Source of the DNA: Bacillota bacterium
Lineage (GTDB): Bacteria; Bacillota_I; Bacilli_A; Acholeplasmatales; Acholeplasmataceae
Reading direction: 5' to 3'
NCBI GenBank assembly: GCA_030830185.1
Contig: JAURNN010000007.1
Span: forward strand, 1 to 38,740
Length of the DNA: 38,740 bases
In this document: one piece after another, positions 29,602 to 38,194 of the stretch
How positions within the stretch are numbered: the first letter of the stretch is position 1
Layout of the letters: the number at the start of each line of letters is the position of its first letter
Notes under the pieces: model-generated
Seen by the model: only the letters and a program-made list of their open reading frames with translations
The model's database searches: none
Told to the model about the DNA's origin: nothing
Translations under genes and position numbers: made by a program

Positions 29602-30339
29602 ATGTTAGAAAGACTACAAAAAGTCCTAGCCAACCATCAAATTGCATCAAGAAGAAAATGTGAAACGATCATTTTAGAAGGTCGTGTGAAAGTTAATGGT
29701 CAAGTGATCACTGAACTTGGAACAAAAGTTTCTTCAACGGATGACATTGAAGTGGATGGGAAAAAACTTTTTAAACAAGAATATACATACATTTTAATGA
29801 ATAAACCAAGAGGGATTATCTCTTCGGTTTCAGATGAAAAAGGTCGTAAAACGGTCTTTGATTTATTATTAAAAGAAGATCAAGAAGCGCGCTTGTATCC
29901 AGTTGGAAGACTTGATTATGATACAGCGGGTCTTTTACTGATGACCAATGATGGTGCACTCACACAAAGACTTACTCATCCTAAGCATCTTGTTGATAAA
30001 GTATATCGCGTTGTGTGCCAAGGCATTATTTCTAGAGAAGCAATCAAACAACTTAGAACAGGTGTTCCCATTGGTGGTAAACACGTTGTTAAAGGTGTTC
30101 AAGTTCGTGTTCTTGAAAGAAGAATTCCAACAAAAACATCTTATGTTGAAATCACGCTAGTCGACGGGAAATATCATCAAGTCAAAGAAATGTTTGCAAG
30201 TGTTGGATTTCCGGTTTCAAAACTTACAAGAATTAGATATGCATTTTTAGATTCTGAAGGAATTCAACGTGGCTTGTACCGATATTTAAAAGTTCATGAA
30301 GTTAAAAAATTATTTGGATATCAGTTCAAACTCAAATGA
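29602..30339 (+). CDS. rluB: Pseudouridine synthase RluB/RsuA family
   Basis: S4 domain LERLQKVLANHQIASRRKCETIILEGRVKVNGQV; YPVGRLDYDTAGLLLMTNDGALTQRLTHPKH; EGKYHQVKEMF-type motif. Confidence 0.94.
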   Translation: MLERLQKVLANHQIASRRKCETIILEGRVKVNGQVITELGTKVSSTDDIEVDGKKLFKQEYTYILMNKPRGIISSVSDEKGRKTVFDLLLKEDQEARLYPVGRLDYDTAGLLLMTNDGALTQRLTHPKHLVDKVYRVVCQGIISREAIKQLRTGVPIGGKHVVKGVQVRVLERRIPTKTSYVEITLVDGKYHQVKEMFASVGFPVSKLTRIRYAFLDSEGIQRGLYRYLKVHEVKKLFGYQFKLK

Positions 30340-30344
30340 TCATA

Positions 30345-30374
30345 TTGAGCTCAGTAGTATAAATATGTTATAAT
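30345..30374 (+). promoter_or_regulatory. Promoter upstream of cmk with overlapping palindrome
   Basis: TGT-TATAAT (TATAAT 30369-30374); TTGAGC (30345-30350) 18 nt upstream; palindrome TGAGCTCA (30346-30353). Confidence 0.5.
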
Positions 30375-30395
30375 AATATAGATATTGGAGGAACT

Positions 30396-31058
30396 ATGCA
30401 GCTGTTTCATATTGCAATTGATGGCCCTGCCGGTTCAGGTAAGAGTTCAATTAGTAAAGAACTTGCGAATCAACTAAATTGCGTTCATATTGACACTGGT
30501 GCAATGTATCGAGCAGTTACCGCCATCGCACTTAGAAATCAGACACCTTTAGATGATGTGAAAACGTATCAGTTTTTAGAATCCTCAATATTTGAATATC
30601 AAAAAGAATCTATTTATGTAAATGGTGAAAATTTAACCGATATGATACGTGATAAAACCATTAATCAACATGTGAGTTTGGTTTCTAGTATCGAATATGT
30701 AAGAAAAAAACTTGTTGACGTTCAGCAAATCATTGCTGAAAAGTATGATGTTGTGATGGATGGCAGAGATATCGGATCTGTTGTATTACCTCAAGCACAA
30801 GTGAAAATATTTTTAACAGCAGAAATTGAAGAACGTGCGAAAAGAAGAATTCATGAAATGGGATTAGATATCCCGCTCAAACAAATGATTGATGATATCG
30901 CTAATAGAGATTTAAAAGACTCTACAAGAATGATCTCCCCACTTACAAAAGCGAGTGATGCCATCGTCATTGATACAACATATTTAACAAAAGAACAAGT
31001 CATTCAAGCAATCTTGATAGAAATTGATAAAAGGAAGCGACAACATGCAAAACATTAA
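30396..31058 (+). CDS. cmk: Cytidylate kinase
   Basis: IAIDGPAGSGKSSISKELANQLNCVHIDTGAMYRAVT, VVMDGRDIGSVVLPQAQVKIFLTAE, ANRDLKDSTRMISPLTKASDAIVIDTT. Confidence 0.98.
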   Translation: MQLFHIAIDGPAGSGKSSISKELANQLNCVHIDTGAMYRAVTAIALRNQTPLDDVKTYQFLESSIFEYQKESIYVNGENLTDMIRDKTINQHVSLVSSIEYVRKKLVDVQQIIAEKYDVVMDGRDIGSVVLPQAQVKIFLTAEIEERAKRRIHEMGLDIPLKQMIDDIANRDLKDSTRMISPLTKASDAIVIDTTYLTKEQVIQAILIEIDKRKRQHAKH

Positions 31059-32448
31059 TATCCCCCGCGTTGGTCAAATCGTAGAAGGTAATGTCATAAA
31101 AGTAGAAGAAAATACTCTATATGTCGATTTAAATGCGATGACCGAAGGTAAAATCCATTTAGATAATTATGCAAAACCAGCGCCACAAACGTTTATTGGT
31201 TTGATTGCTATTGGCGACACTGTAAAAGCACGCATTCAAAAAATAACGGATGAACCAGCCCAAATTTTACTTTCTAGATTACCACTTTTAGAAGAAGAGT
31301 CTTTTAAGAAACTAGAAGAAGCTGTGATAAACGAAACAGTTGTTTTAGCATCTGTTAAAAAAGTAGACGAAAAAGGATTATTACTTAATGTAGACGGCTT
31401 TGAAGCATTTCTTCCTTATAGCCATTTAGATTTTGATTTAGTAAAAAACAAAGAACAATTACGTGGTAAAAAATTAGAAGTTCAACTTCTAGAAGCAACA
31501 AAACGAGGACGTTTTCAAAAAATCATCGCGTCACGTAAAAAGATTTTTGAACAAGCACGTCAAGAAGCATATGATGCTCGTGTGAAAGCACGTGAAGATG
31601 AATTATTACAAATTAAAACAGGCGATGTCATAAAAGGGATTGTTGATAAGATTGAAGCTTATGCTGCAACCGTCAAATTCGGTCATGTTGCTGGATTATT
31701 GCGTATTTCACAAGTCAGTCATTATCGTATTGATAAACTTGATGATCTATTAACGATTGGTCAAGAAGTTGAAGTAAAAGTCATTAAAAAAGAAGGCAAT
31801 CGACTAGATTTATCAATGAAAGCACTTATGCCAACGCCTTATGAAGAATATGCAAAAGTTCATCATAAAGCAGAAACGGTTGAAGGTGTTGTTGTTCAAA
31901 AATTACCATTTGGTATCATTGTTGAACTTGCACGTGACATACGTGGTCTTCTTCATCAATCAGAATTTTCTTGGAATCCAAATGATAATTATGATGCTTA
32001 TGTTAAAATTGGTGAAACGATTCCAGTTGCGATTTTAAGTATCGATGTTAAAAAAGAAAAAATTGCACTTTCTAGACGTGTTTTATTAGATAACCCTTGG
32101 AAAGATGTCACCGTTAGAAGAGGTGATGTGATTCAAGTTCCAATAACAGGGATAGAACGTAATATGATACTTGTCAATGTTCAAGGTGCAGATGGCATCA
32201 TCAAACAAGATGAATTAAGCATCGATCGTGTTGCAAAAATTGATGAATTATTTGCAGTTGGAGATACAGTTGAAGCAATTGTCTTAGTCGCAGATAAAAG
32301 CACTTGGACAATGGAATTATCGATTAAACGCGTTAAAGAAAAAGAATTACGTGCAGATTTTGAGAAGTTTATGGAATTAGAAAAAGTCGATGAATCAGGT
32401 ACAAATCTTGGAGAACTTTTTGAAGATAAATTCAAAAAGAAAAAATAA
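31045..32448 (+). CDS. S1 RNA-binding domain protein (RpsA/YpfD-like)
   Basis: Several S1-type repeats (VGQIVEGNVIKVEENTLYVDL, GDVIKGIVDKIEAYAATVKFGHVAGLLRISQVS, KVHHKAETVEGVVVQKLPFGIIVEL); located between cmk and der; ATG 31045 with SD AAGGAAG. Confidence 0.92.
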   Translation: MQNINIPRVGQIVEGNVIKVEENTLYVDLNAMTEGKIHLDNYAKPAPQTFIGLIAIGDTVKARIQKITDEPAQILLSRLPLLEEESFKKLEEAVINETVVLASVKKVDEKGLLLNVDGFEAFLPYSHLDFDLVKNKEQLRGKKLEVQLLEATKRGRFQKIIASRKKIFEQARQEAYDARVKAREDELLQIKTGDVIKGIVDKIEAYAATVKFGHVAGLLRISQVSHYRIDKLDDLLTIGQEVEVKVIKKEGNRLDLSMKALMPTPYEEYAKVHHKAETVEGVVVQKLPFGIIVELARDIRGLLHQSEFSWNPNDNYDAYVKIGETIPVAILSIDVKKEKIALSRRVLLDNPWKDVTVRRGDVIQVPITGIERNMILVNVQGADGIIKQDELSIDRVAKIDELFAVGDTVEAIVLVADKSTWTMELSIKRVKEKELRADFEKFMELEKVDESGTNLGELFEDKFKKKK

Positions 32449-33764
32449 TGGGATTTAAAATAGCAATTGTTGGACGTCCAAACGTCGGCAAGTCAAGTTT
32501 ATTTAATCGTCTGATTGGTCAAAGACACGCGATTACAGATGATCAACCAGGCATCACGAGAGATCGATTGTATGGTCGAGCGGAATGGTTGAACCAACCA
32601 TTTGAAGTCATTGATACAGGGGGCATCGACTATGTTGATGCTCCTTTTTTAACTGAAATCAGAGTTCAAGCAGAAATTGCAATGGATGAAGCTGATGTCA
32701 TTTTATTTGTTGTAGATGGTGTTTCAGGCATACAAGATGCCGATGAAATGGTTGCTAAAATTTTAATGAAGCGCCAAAAAGAAGTGATCGTCATTGTTAA
32801 TAAAATTGATGATGCTTCTAAAATGCCAAGCATTTATGAATTTTATGCATTAGGACTTGGCGATCCGATTGGTATATCAACAATTCACGGTATTGGGATT
32901 GGTGATGTTTTAGATAAAATCATGTCAATGCATCAATTACCAGAAGAAAAATATGATGAAAATGCCATTCAGTTTGCGATTGTAGGAAGACCGAATGTTG
33001 GTAAATCATCTTTAATGAATGCTATTTTAAATCAAGAACGCGTGATTGCGTCTCCACTAAGTGGAACGACAAGAGATGCCATTGATACGACATTTAGACG
33101 AAATCAAAAAGAATATGTTGTCATTGACACTGCTGGTATTAAAAAACGCGGTAAGATATATGAAAGTTTTGATAAATATGCGCTCATAAGAGCACGTTCT
33201 GCATTAGAAAGAGCCGATGTTGCCCTGCTTGTGATTGATGGGCATGAAGGTGTGATTGAACAAGATTTACATGTTGGTGGACTGATTGAAGATTATTTTA
33301 AATCAGTTGTGATTGTTATTAATAAGTGGGATCTTATTGAGAAAGATGATAAAACCATGGCCAAAATGGAAAAATCAATTCGAGATAAATTCCAATTTTT
33401 CGGTTATGCACCCGTTGTATTTTTGTCAGCTAAAGATAAAACAAGACTCAATCCACTCTTTGATGCCATTGATTTAGCGTATGCCAATTACATTAAAGAA
33501 ATAAAGACATCTGTTTTAAATGAAGTCTTACATGAAGCAACATTAAAACATCCACCTGCAATATTTAATCATGGCCGTGCAAACTTTACATACATTACTC
33601 AGTCAGGCGTGAAACCACCAACATTTCAATTGTTTGTCAATCAACCTGACTATGTCCACTTTTCATATGAAAGATATTTACAAAATGCGTATCGAGAATC
33701 CATAGATTTTACCGGTACGCCGATAAAATTTATTCTTAGAAAGAAGGTTTCTGATGACATTTAG
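32448..33764 (+). CDS. der: Ribosome-associated GTPase Der (EngA)
   Basis: Two tandem G domains: IVGRPNVGKSSLFNRLIGQR and IVGRPNVGKSSLMNAILNQE; C-terminal KH-like domain; TAATG overlap. Confidence 0.99.
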   Translation: MGFKIAIVGRPNVGKSSLFNRLIGQRHAITDDQPGITRDRLYGRAEWLNQPFEVIDTGGIDYVDAPFLTEIRVQAEIAMDEADVILFVVDGVSGIQDADEMVAKILMKRQKEVIVIVNKIDDASKMPSIYEFYALGLGDPIGISTIHGIGIGDVLDKIMSMHQLPEEKYDENAIQFAIVGRPNVGKSSLMNAILNQERVIASPLSGTTRDAIDTTFRRNQKEYVVIDTAGIKKRGKIYESFDKYALIRARSALERADVALLVIDGHEGVIEQDLHVGGLIEDYFKSVVIVINKWDLIEKDDKTMAKMEKSIRDKFQFFGYAPVVFLSAKDKTRLNPLFDAIDLAYANYIKEIKTSVLNEVLHEATLKHPPAIFNHGRANFTYITQSGVKPPTFQLFVNQPDYVHFSYERYLQNAYRESIDFTGTPIKFILRKKVSDDI

Positions 33765-34743
33765 TTTCATTGGAGGTGGCGCATGGGGAGCCACACTTGC
33801 ACAAGTTCTTTTAGATAATGGCCATGACGTGATGATTTATGAAATCAATCCGTCACATCGTGCTTTATTAGAAAAACATCAACATCCATTTTTTAAAGTC
33901 ACATTACCATATGGAATCAAAGTAACAGATGATCTCACAAAAGCGCTTGACTTCTCAGAGTATATCATTTTAGCTGTTCCTACAAAGTTTTTTAAAAATT
34001 TAGTTCACGATATTAACAACGTATTAACAACGCCTAAGATCTTCATTAATGTATCGAAAGGATTTATTTTACCTGATTTAATGACGATGAGTCAATATAT
34101 GAACTTACACATGAAAGATAAAGTAAAGCATTATTTTAGTTTGACTGGACCTTCTCACGCTGAAGAAGTGATTGAAAGAAACTTAACATCACTTGTTTGT
34201 TCTGGAGATTCAGTTGAGAGTAGAAAAGAAATTGCACTCGCATTTAATAACCGATACATGAGACTTTATATGTCAGATGACTTAATTGGAAGTGAAGTTG
34301 CAGGTGCGAGTAAAAACGCAATTGCCGTGACTTCCGGTATCTTAACAGCTTTAGAATACGGTGAAAATGCAAGAGCTGCTCTATTAACTAAAGGTTTACA
34401 TGAAATGAAAGCAATTATTTTAGCTTTTGGTGGAAAAGAAGAAACAGCGACTGGACTGACCGGTATTGGTGATTTAATTGTGACTGGATTATCTATGCAT
34501 TCAAGAAATTTCAAGGCAGGTTTAAAGATTGGTCAAGGTATGGAACGTGAATCCATTGAAACGCATGAAAAGCAAACGATTGAAGGATTTTTAACGATTC
34601 AAGCGTTGTATGCGTTTGGAAAACAACATCAACTACACCTACCAATCATTGAAACAGCTTATGAAATTATCTTTAATAAGCGAAAAATCAGTGAAATTAT
34701 TGAAAAAATACTAGATCATCACGTAAAATTAGAACAAAATTAA
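33754..34743 (+). CDS. gpsA: NAD(P)+-dependent glycerol-3-phosphate dehydrogenase
   Basis: FIGGGAWGATLAQVLLDNGHDVMIYE, SLTGPSHAEEVIERN, EVAGASKNAIAVTSGILTALEYGENARAALLTKGLHEM. Confidence 0.97.
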   Translation: MTFSFIGGGAWGATLAQVLLDNGHDVMIYEINPSHRALLEKHQHPFFKVTLPYGIKVTDDLTKALDFSEYIILAVPTKFFKNLVHDINNVLTTPKIFINVSKGFILPDLMTMSQYMNLHMKDKVKHYFSLTGPSHAEEVIERNLTSLVCSGDSVESRKEIALAFNNRYMRLYMSDDLIGSEVAGASKNAIAVTSGILTALEYGENARAALLTKGLHEMKAIILAFGGKEETATGLTGIGDLIVTGLSMHSRNFKAGLKIGQGMERESIETHEKQTIEGFLTIQALYAFGKQHQLHLPIIETAYEIIFNKRKISEIIEKILDHHVKLEQN

Positions 34744-34761
34744 AAAAAAAAGGTTCTTATG

Positions 34762-34790
34762 TTGCATTCTTGCCTTAATGGTGCTACAAT
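34762..34790 (+). promoter_or_regulatory. Sigma-70-type promoter of hup
   Basis: TTGCAT (34762-34767), 17-nt spacer, TACAAT (34785-34790). Confidence 0.75.
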
Positions 34791-34817
34791 AAAGGTAAAA
34801 TAAAGGGAGGAAATTCT

Positions 34818-35090
34818 ATGAACAAAACAGAACTCATTGCAGTTTTAGCAAACGAAGCTAAAGTAACACAAAAAGTTGCTGAAGAAGTTTTAAGAGCATT
34901 AACAAATGCTGTCTCTGAAACTTTACAAAGAGGCGAAAAAGTTGTTGTTACAGGTTTTGGTACTTTTGAAGTGAGACATCGTGTTGCACGTCAAGGTAAA
35001 AATCCTCGTACAGGTCAACCAATTACTGTACCTGCACAAAATACACCTGCTTTCAGAGCTGGTAAATTATTAAAAGCAGCAGTTAAATAA
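34818..35090 (+). CDS. hup: HU family DNA-binding protein
   Basis: MNKTELIAVLANEAKVTQKVAEEVLRALTNAV, VTGFGTFEVRHRVARQGKNPRTGQPITVPAQNTPAFRAGKLLK; SD GGGAGG. Confidence 0.98.
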   Translation: MNKTELIAVLANEAKVTQKVAEEVLRALTNAVSETLQRGEKVVVTGFGTFEVRHRVARQGKNPRTGQPITVPAQNTPAFRAGKLLKAAVK

Positions 35091-35100
35091 TTGATCAAGT

Positions 35101-35132
35101 AAAAAACACACAAGAAATTGTGTGTTTTTTTT
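35101..35132 (+). terminator. Terminator after hup
   Basis: AAAAAACACACAA-GAAA-TTGTGTGTTTTTTTT. Confidence 0.95.
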
Positions 35133-35153
35133 ATCTTTTTTTTTATTTTCATA

Positions 35154-35165
35154 TACAATAGAATT
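35154..35165 (+). promoter_or_regulatory. -10 element of ankyrin gene, predicted leaderless
   Basis: TACAAT (35154-35159), AGAATT, ATG at 35166; no SD; upstream gene closed by a strong terminator. Confidence 0.5.
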
Positions 35166-36113
35166 ATGCTTGAACCAATTTTACTTATTAATGATTTGAA
35201 TACATGTTCATTAGATACGATTAAATCGAGATATCGTGATGTACATGCTCAAGATGCAAGTGGTAAATCACTGCTTTTTTATGCAATCCAAACACATCGA
35301 GATGATGTTTTATCAGATTTTGTTTCTCGCGGTACGAGATTATCAGCACGCGATGATCAAGGAGAAACCATTATTTTTGAAGTCATACGCCGAGCACGAT
35401 TTGACTTATTAAAAAAATTAATTGCACTTCAAGTAGATATCAAACAAAGTAATGACTTAGGTCAAACACCGCTTCATATCGCTGCGATGAGTGGACATGT
35501 CGAAATGATTCAATTATTACGAGAAAATTATGCAACACATCAAGTTGATTTATTAGGAAAAAGTCCAATTCATGAAGCAGTTTTAAATGGGAAACTACTG
35601 GCTCTTAAATACTTGATAGAAGAAGATCAACAGTCCGTCTTTATTTTGACACATGACCGACTCAATTTATTACATTATGGTGTGATGACTTCTAATGTTG
35701 ATATGATTTCATATTTAATTGATTGTGATGTTGATATCAACGGACTTACAAGAGATTATGATACTCCACTTCATATTGCAGTAAGACATCAAAATACAGA
35801 TGCCATACAACAATTACTGAGTCATTTTGCATTTATGGATATCATGAATAAATACAAAGTGACACCAGAAGATGAAGCACACGATTTTCAAGACATAAAA
35901 AATCTCTTTACTGAGTATAAATTTATGCCTACTTACGAAAATCATCTCGCGAATTATCAAAAAATTTTAGCAGTACTCAATCGAGATAAAAAAAAATATT
36001 TAAAGCTTATATCACTGAAAGATCAAGATCCATTGGATCGATATCAAAAAAAAGCACATGATTATATCATGCACTATCAATTTCAATCGTTGTTTAAATT
36101 CGAAAGCTCGTAA
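35166..36113 (+). CDS. Ankyrin repeat protein
   Basis: Repeats such as NDLGQTPLHIAAMSGHVEMIQLLREN, DLLGKSPIHEAVLNGKLLALKYLIEE, DYDTPLHIAVRHQNTDAIQQLLSH. Start moved from 35118 because that region is terminator/poly-T. Confidence 0.88.
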   Translation: MLEPILLINDLNTCSLDTIKSRYRDVHAQDASGKSLLFYAIQTHRDDVLSDFVSRGTRLSARDDQGETIIFEVIRRARFDLLKKLIALQVDIKQSNDLGQTPLHIAAMSGHVEMIQLLRENYATHQVDLLGKSPIHEAVLNGKLLALKYLIEEDQQSVFILTHDRLNLLHYGVMTSNVDMISYLIDCDVDINGLTRDYDTPLHIAVRHQNTDAIQQLLSHFAFMDIMNKYKVTPEDEAHDFQDIKNLFTEYKFMPTYENHLANYQKILAVLNRDKKKYLKLISLKDQDPLDRYQKKAHDYIMHYQFQSLFKFESS

Positions 36114-37012
36114 AAGGGCTTTTCTTTTTGCCATTTTTTAGGTGTTCTATCTTCATTGAAAATACCCCAATGTTTTTCTTGTTCCTCGGTATTACTAGAA
36201 CCTTTCCATGTTTCATCATAAGCTTCAAATAAGTAAGCAAGCATATTCTCTTCTTTTAAATGTTGATACACAGCATCTAAATAGATGGCTTGGTTTTCTT
36301 CTGTTGCTTCACTAATAATCATTTGATGATTGGCTTGTGTTGCCCAACCAAATTCAGTAATAATGACAGGTTTATTAAAAAACGTTTCTTTAGCTTCTTT
36401 GATATCTTGTTTTGTTTTTTTAATCGCTTCATCTAAAGGAAGACTCTGCCACTGAGGATAAGAGTGAATACTAATAAAATCAACGACTTCACCAAGTTTT
36501 TTATTTTGTAACCAAAAATATTGACCTTCACAAAATGTGATCGGAACGTCTATGTTTTGACGTACATAATGAACATGATCAATTAACGCTTGTTCAGGCA
36601 TTAAATTGGGATGCCAATCTGAAGTGTTTTCATTGCCTACTGAAACTGCAAAAACAATGTCTTTATAGGTTGTAGCTAATTCAATCATCTCATCAAGTTG
36701 TTGATAATTTGTACGTTTGTTATGTTCAATTTCTTCTTTTGAGTAACGACCACCAAAATGACAATTAGGGTTATCTAACTCACCCTTTGGTTCAACGCCA
36801 AGCATGATTTTTAAATCAATATCATGATTGATAATGAGTTTACAAACTTGCTTAACATGAAAAGAAGTATCATACATACGAATGTGTTTCACAAATGTTT
36901 GTAAGTGTTTTAGATCTTCTAAAACGTCTTGATCAGTTGGATACATTTGTTTTCTTGGACTTTGACCTTCTCGATATCCCGAATAGCAAATTGCTGGTTG
37001 AAAGTGATACAT
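36083..37012 (-). CDS. Glycoside hydrolase, GH17-like (exo-beta-1,3-glucanase type)
   Basis: CYSGYREGQSPRKQMYPTDQDVLEDLKHL, VSVGNENTSDWHPNLMP (acid/base Glu), ISIHSYPQW, PVIITEFGWAT (nucleophile Glu), YLFEAYDETWKG..EKHWGIFNEDRTPK; SD AGGAGG. Confidence 0.85.
   Translation of the reverse strand: MYHFQPAICYSGYREGQSPRKQMYPTDQDVLEDLKHLQTFVKHIRMYDTSFHVKQVCKLIINHDIDLKIMLGVEPKGELDNPNCHFGGRYSKEEIEHNKRTNYQQLDEMIELATTYKDIVFAVSVGNENTSDWHPNLMPEQALIDHVHYVRQNIDVPITFCEGQYFWLQNKKLGEVVDFISIHSYPQWQSLPLDEAIKKTKQDIKEAKETFFNKPVIITEFGWATQANHQMIISEATEENQAIYLDAVYQHLKEENMLAYLFEAYDETWKGSSNTEEQEKHWGIFNEDRTPKKWQKEKPFYELSNLNND
36102..36129 (+). terminator. Terminator overlapping the ankyrin gene stop codon
   Basis: AAAGCTC (36103-36109)-GTAAAA-GGGCTTT (one G-T pair) followed by TCTTTTT; lies within the antisense GH17 3' coding region. 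Confidence 0.65.
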
Positions 37013-37020
37013 GTCGCCTC

Positions 37021-38112
37021 CTAAAAAATAAGTAATATCGATATAATTGAAATCAAATTTGTGAGCATATGTACAACGGTCACAACAAATAAATTTTTGT
37101 TTTGTTTTGTATAGATGTAACCAAATACAAATCCCATGACAACATAAGGGATGATATTGATGAGTAAATCAGTAAAAGTAGGTTCAGCTAAAACATGAAT
37201 GAGACCAAATGTTAAAGAAGAAACGATGACAGCAATTTTTTGATTGGAGATGATTCCAAAAAATGCTTTTCTGAAAATTAACTCTTCGACAATAGGACCT
37301 AAAATAACTGCAGAAACAATCATTAAGATCGCACCATTTCCTTGAAGAGATTCCATGATAATGGTTTGATTGACAGCCTCTACTTGCTCTCTACCAGTTA
37401 CTAAATAAACAAATTGCGATAAAACGTTCGCGAATATATTTCCAGCGAGTACATATAAATATCCTGAAATGATGAGTCCAACCCATTTAGCTTGATAAGA
37501 TTTAGCGTCTTGAATATCTTTTATTAAATATGGTCTTAATAAGAAAAACAAAACAGGAAATAATAATAGATAAACAATAAAATTAATGATACTATTTGTA
37601 AATGATGTAAAGGTAAGATAGTCATTGATTTGAATTGTTTCTATCACATCATATCCTAGTAATTCTTCAGGAATCAATGATTTCTGGGTTGCCACATCTA
37701 TCGTACTTAATTCTAAGGCAGAAACGATATAGGTAGGAAGTATATTAGGAACACCATCAACATCAATAAAGTCATCAAAGTCTTGATAGACAATCATAAA
37801 ATAAGAATCATTAAATGGGTATGTAGTATACTTAACAAAATCTGAAATAATGGCGTTAGGCAAAACAACAACCAAATTTTCATATTGATCAAATAAACGA
37901 TCTACCTCAACTTGAGGTGTAATGGTTTCTTTGAGTGAAGGGATTGACGTATCTCCTAATTGATCAAATAATATAAAAATAAAAGAAGCTATTATCAACA
38001 TCACAAAAAAATAATACCCTATTGATAAAATAAAGCGACTTTTATTGACAAGATTGGAATGATGTTCTTCATGTGTAGTTTTAAATAGTTCTGAAAAGTT
38101 TAGTTGACTCAT
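37021..38112 (-). CDS. CPBP family intramembrane metalloprotease (Abi-type)
   Basis: ILGPIVEELIFRKAFFGII (EExxxR motif), SSLTFGLIHVL (FxxxH), multiple TM helices; SD TAGGAG and TGTTATAAT upstream on - strand. Confidence 0.9.
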   Translation of the reverse strand: MSQLNFSELFKTTHEEHHSNLVNKSRFILSIGYYFFVMLIIASFIFILFDQLGDTSIPSLKETITPQVEVDRLFDQYENLVVVLPNAIISDFVKYTTYPFNDSYFMIVYQDFDDFIDVDGVPNILPTYIVSALELSTIDVATQKSLIPEELLGYDVIETIQINDYLTFTSFTNSIINFIVYLLLFPVLFFLLRPYLIKDIQDAKSYQAKWVGLIISGYLYVLAGNIFANVLSQFVYLVTGREQVEAVNQTIIMESLQGNGAILMIVSAVILGPIVEELIFRKAFFGIISNQKIAVIVSSLTFGLIHVLAEPTFTDLLINIIPYVVMGFVFGYIYTKQNKNLFVVTVVHMLTNLISIISILLIF

Positions 38113-38194
38113 GGGTAACTCCTATCCATATTATAACAAAATTATACACATAATATAGTTTGACTCATGATTATGATAAAATATTGTTAGTCAT

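Noticed and set aside
34266-34514. 82-aa minus-strand ORF inside gpsA
   Set aside because: Antisense to conserved gpsA region; shadow ORF.
35118-35165. N-terminal extension MCVFFIFFFIFIYNRI of the ankyrin ORF
   Set aside because: It is translated hup terminator and poly-T; the real start is most likely ATG 35166.
35166-36113. Ankyrin protein as a secreted host effector
   Set aside because: No signal peptide or secretion context visible; ankyrin repeats alone do not support that claim.
37021-38112. CPBP ('Abi') protein as phage abortive-infection system
   Set aside because: The family name is historical; no defence neighbours here, so a defence role is not supported.
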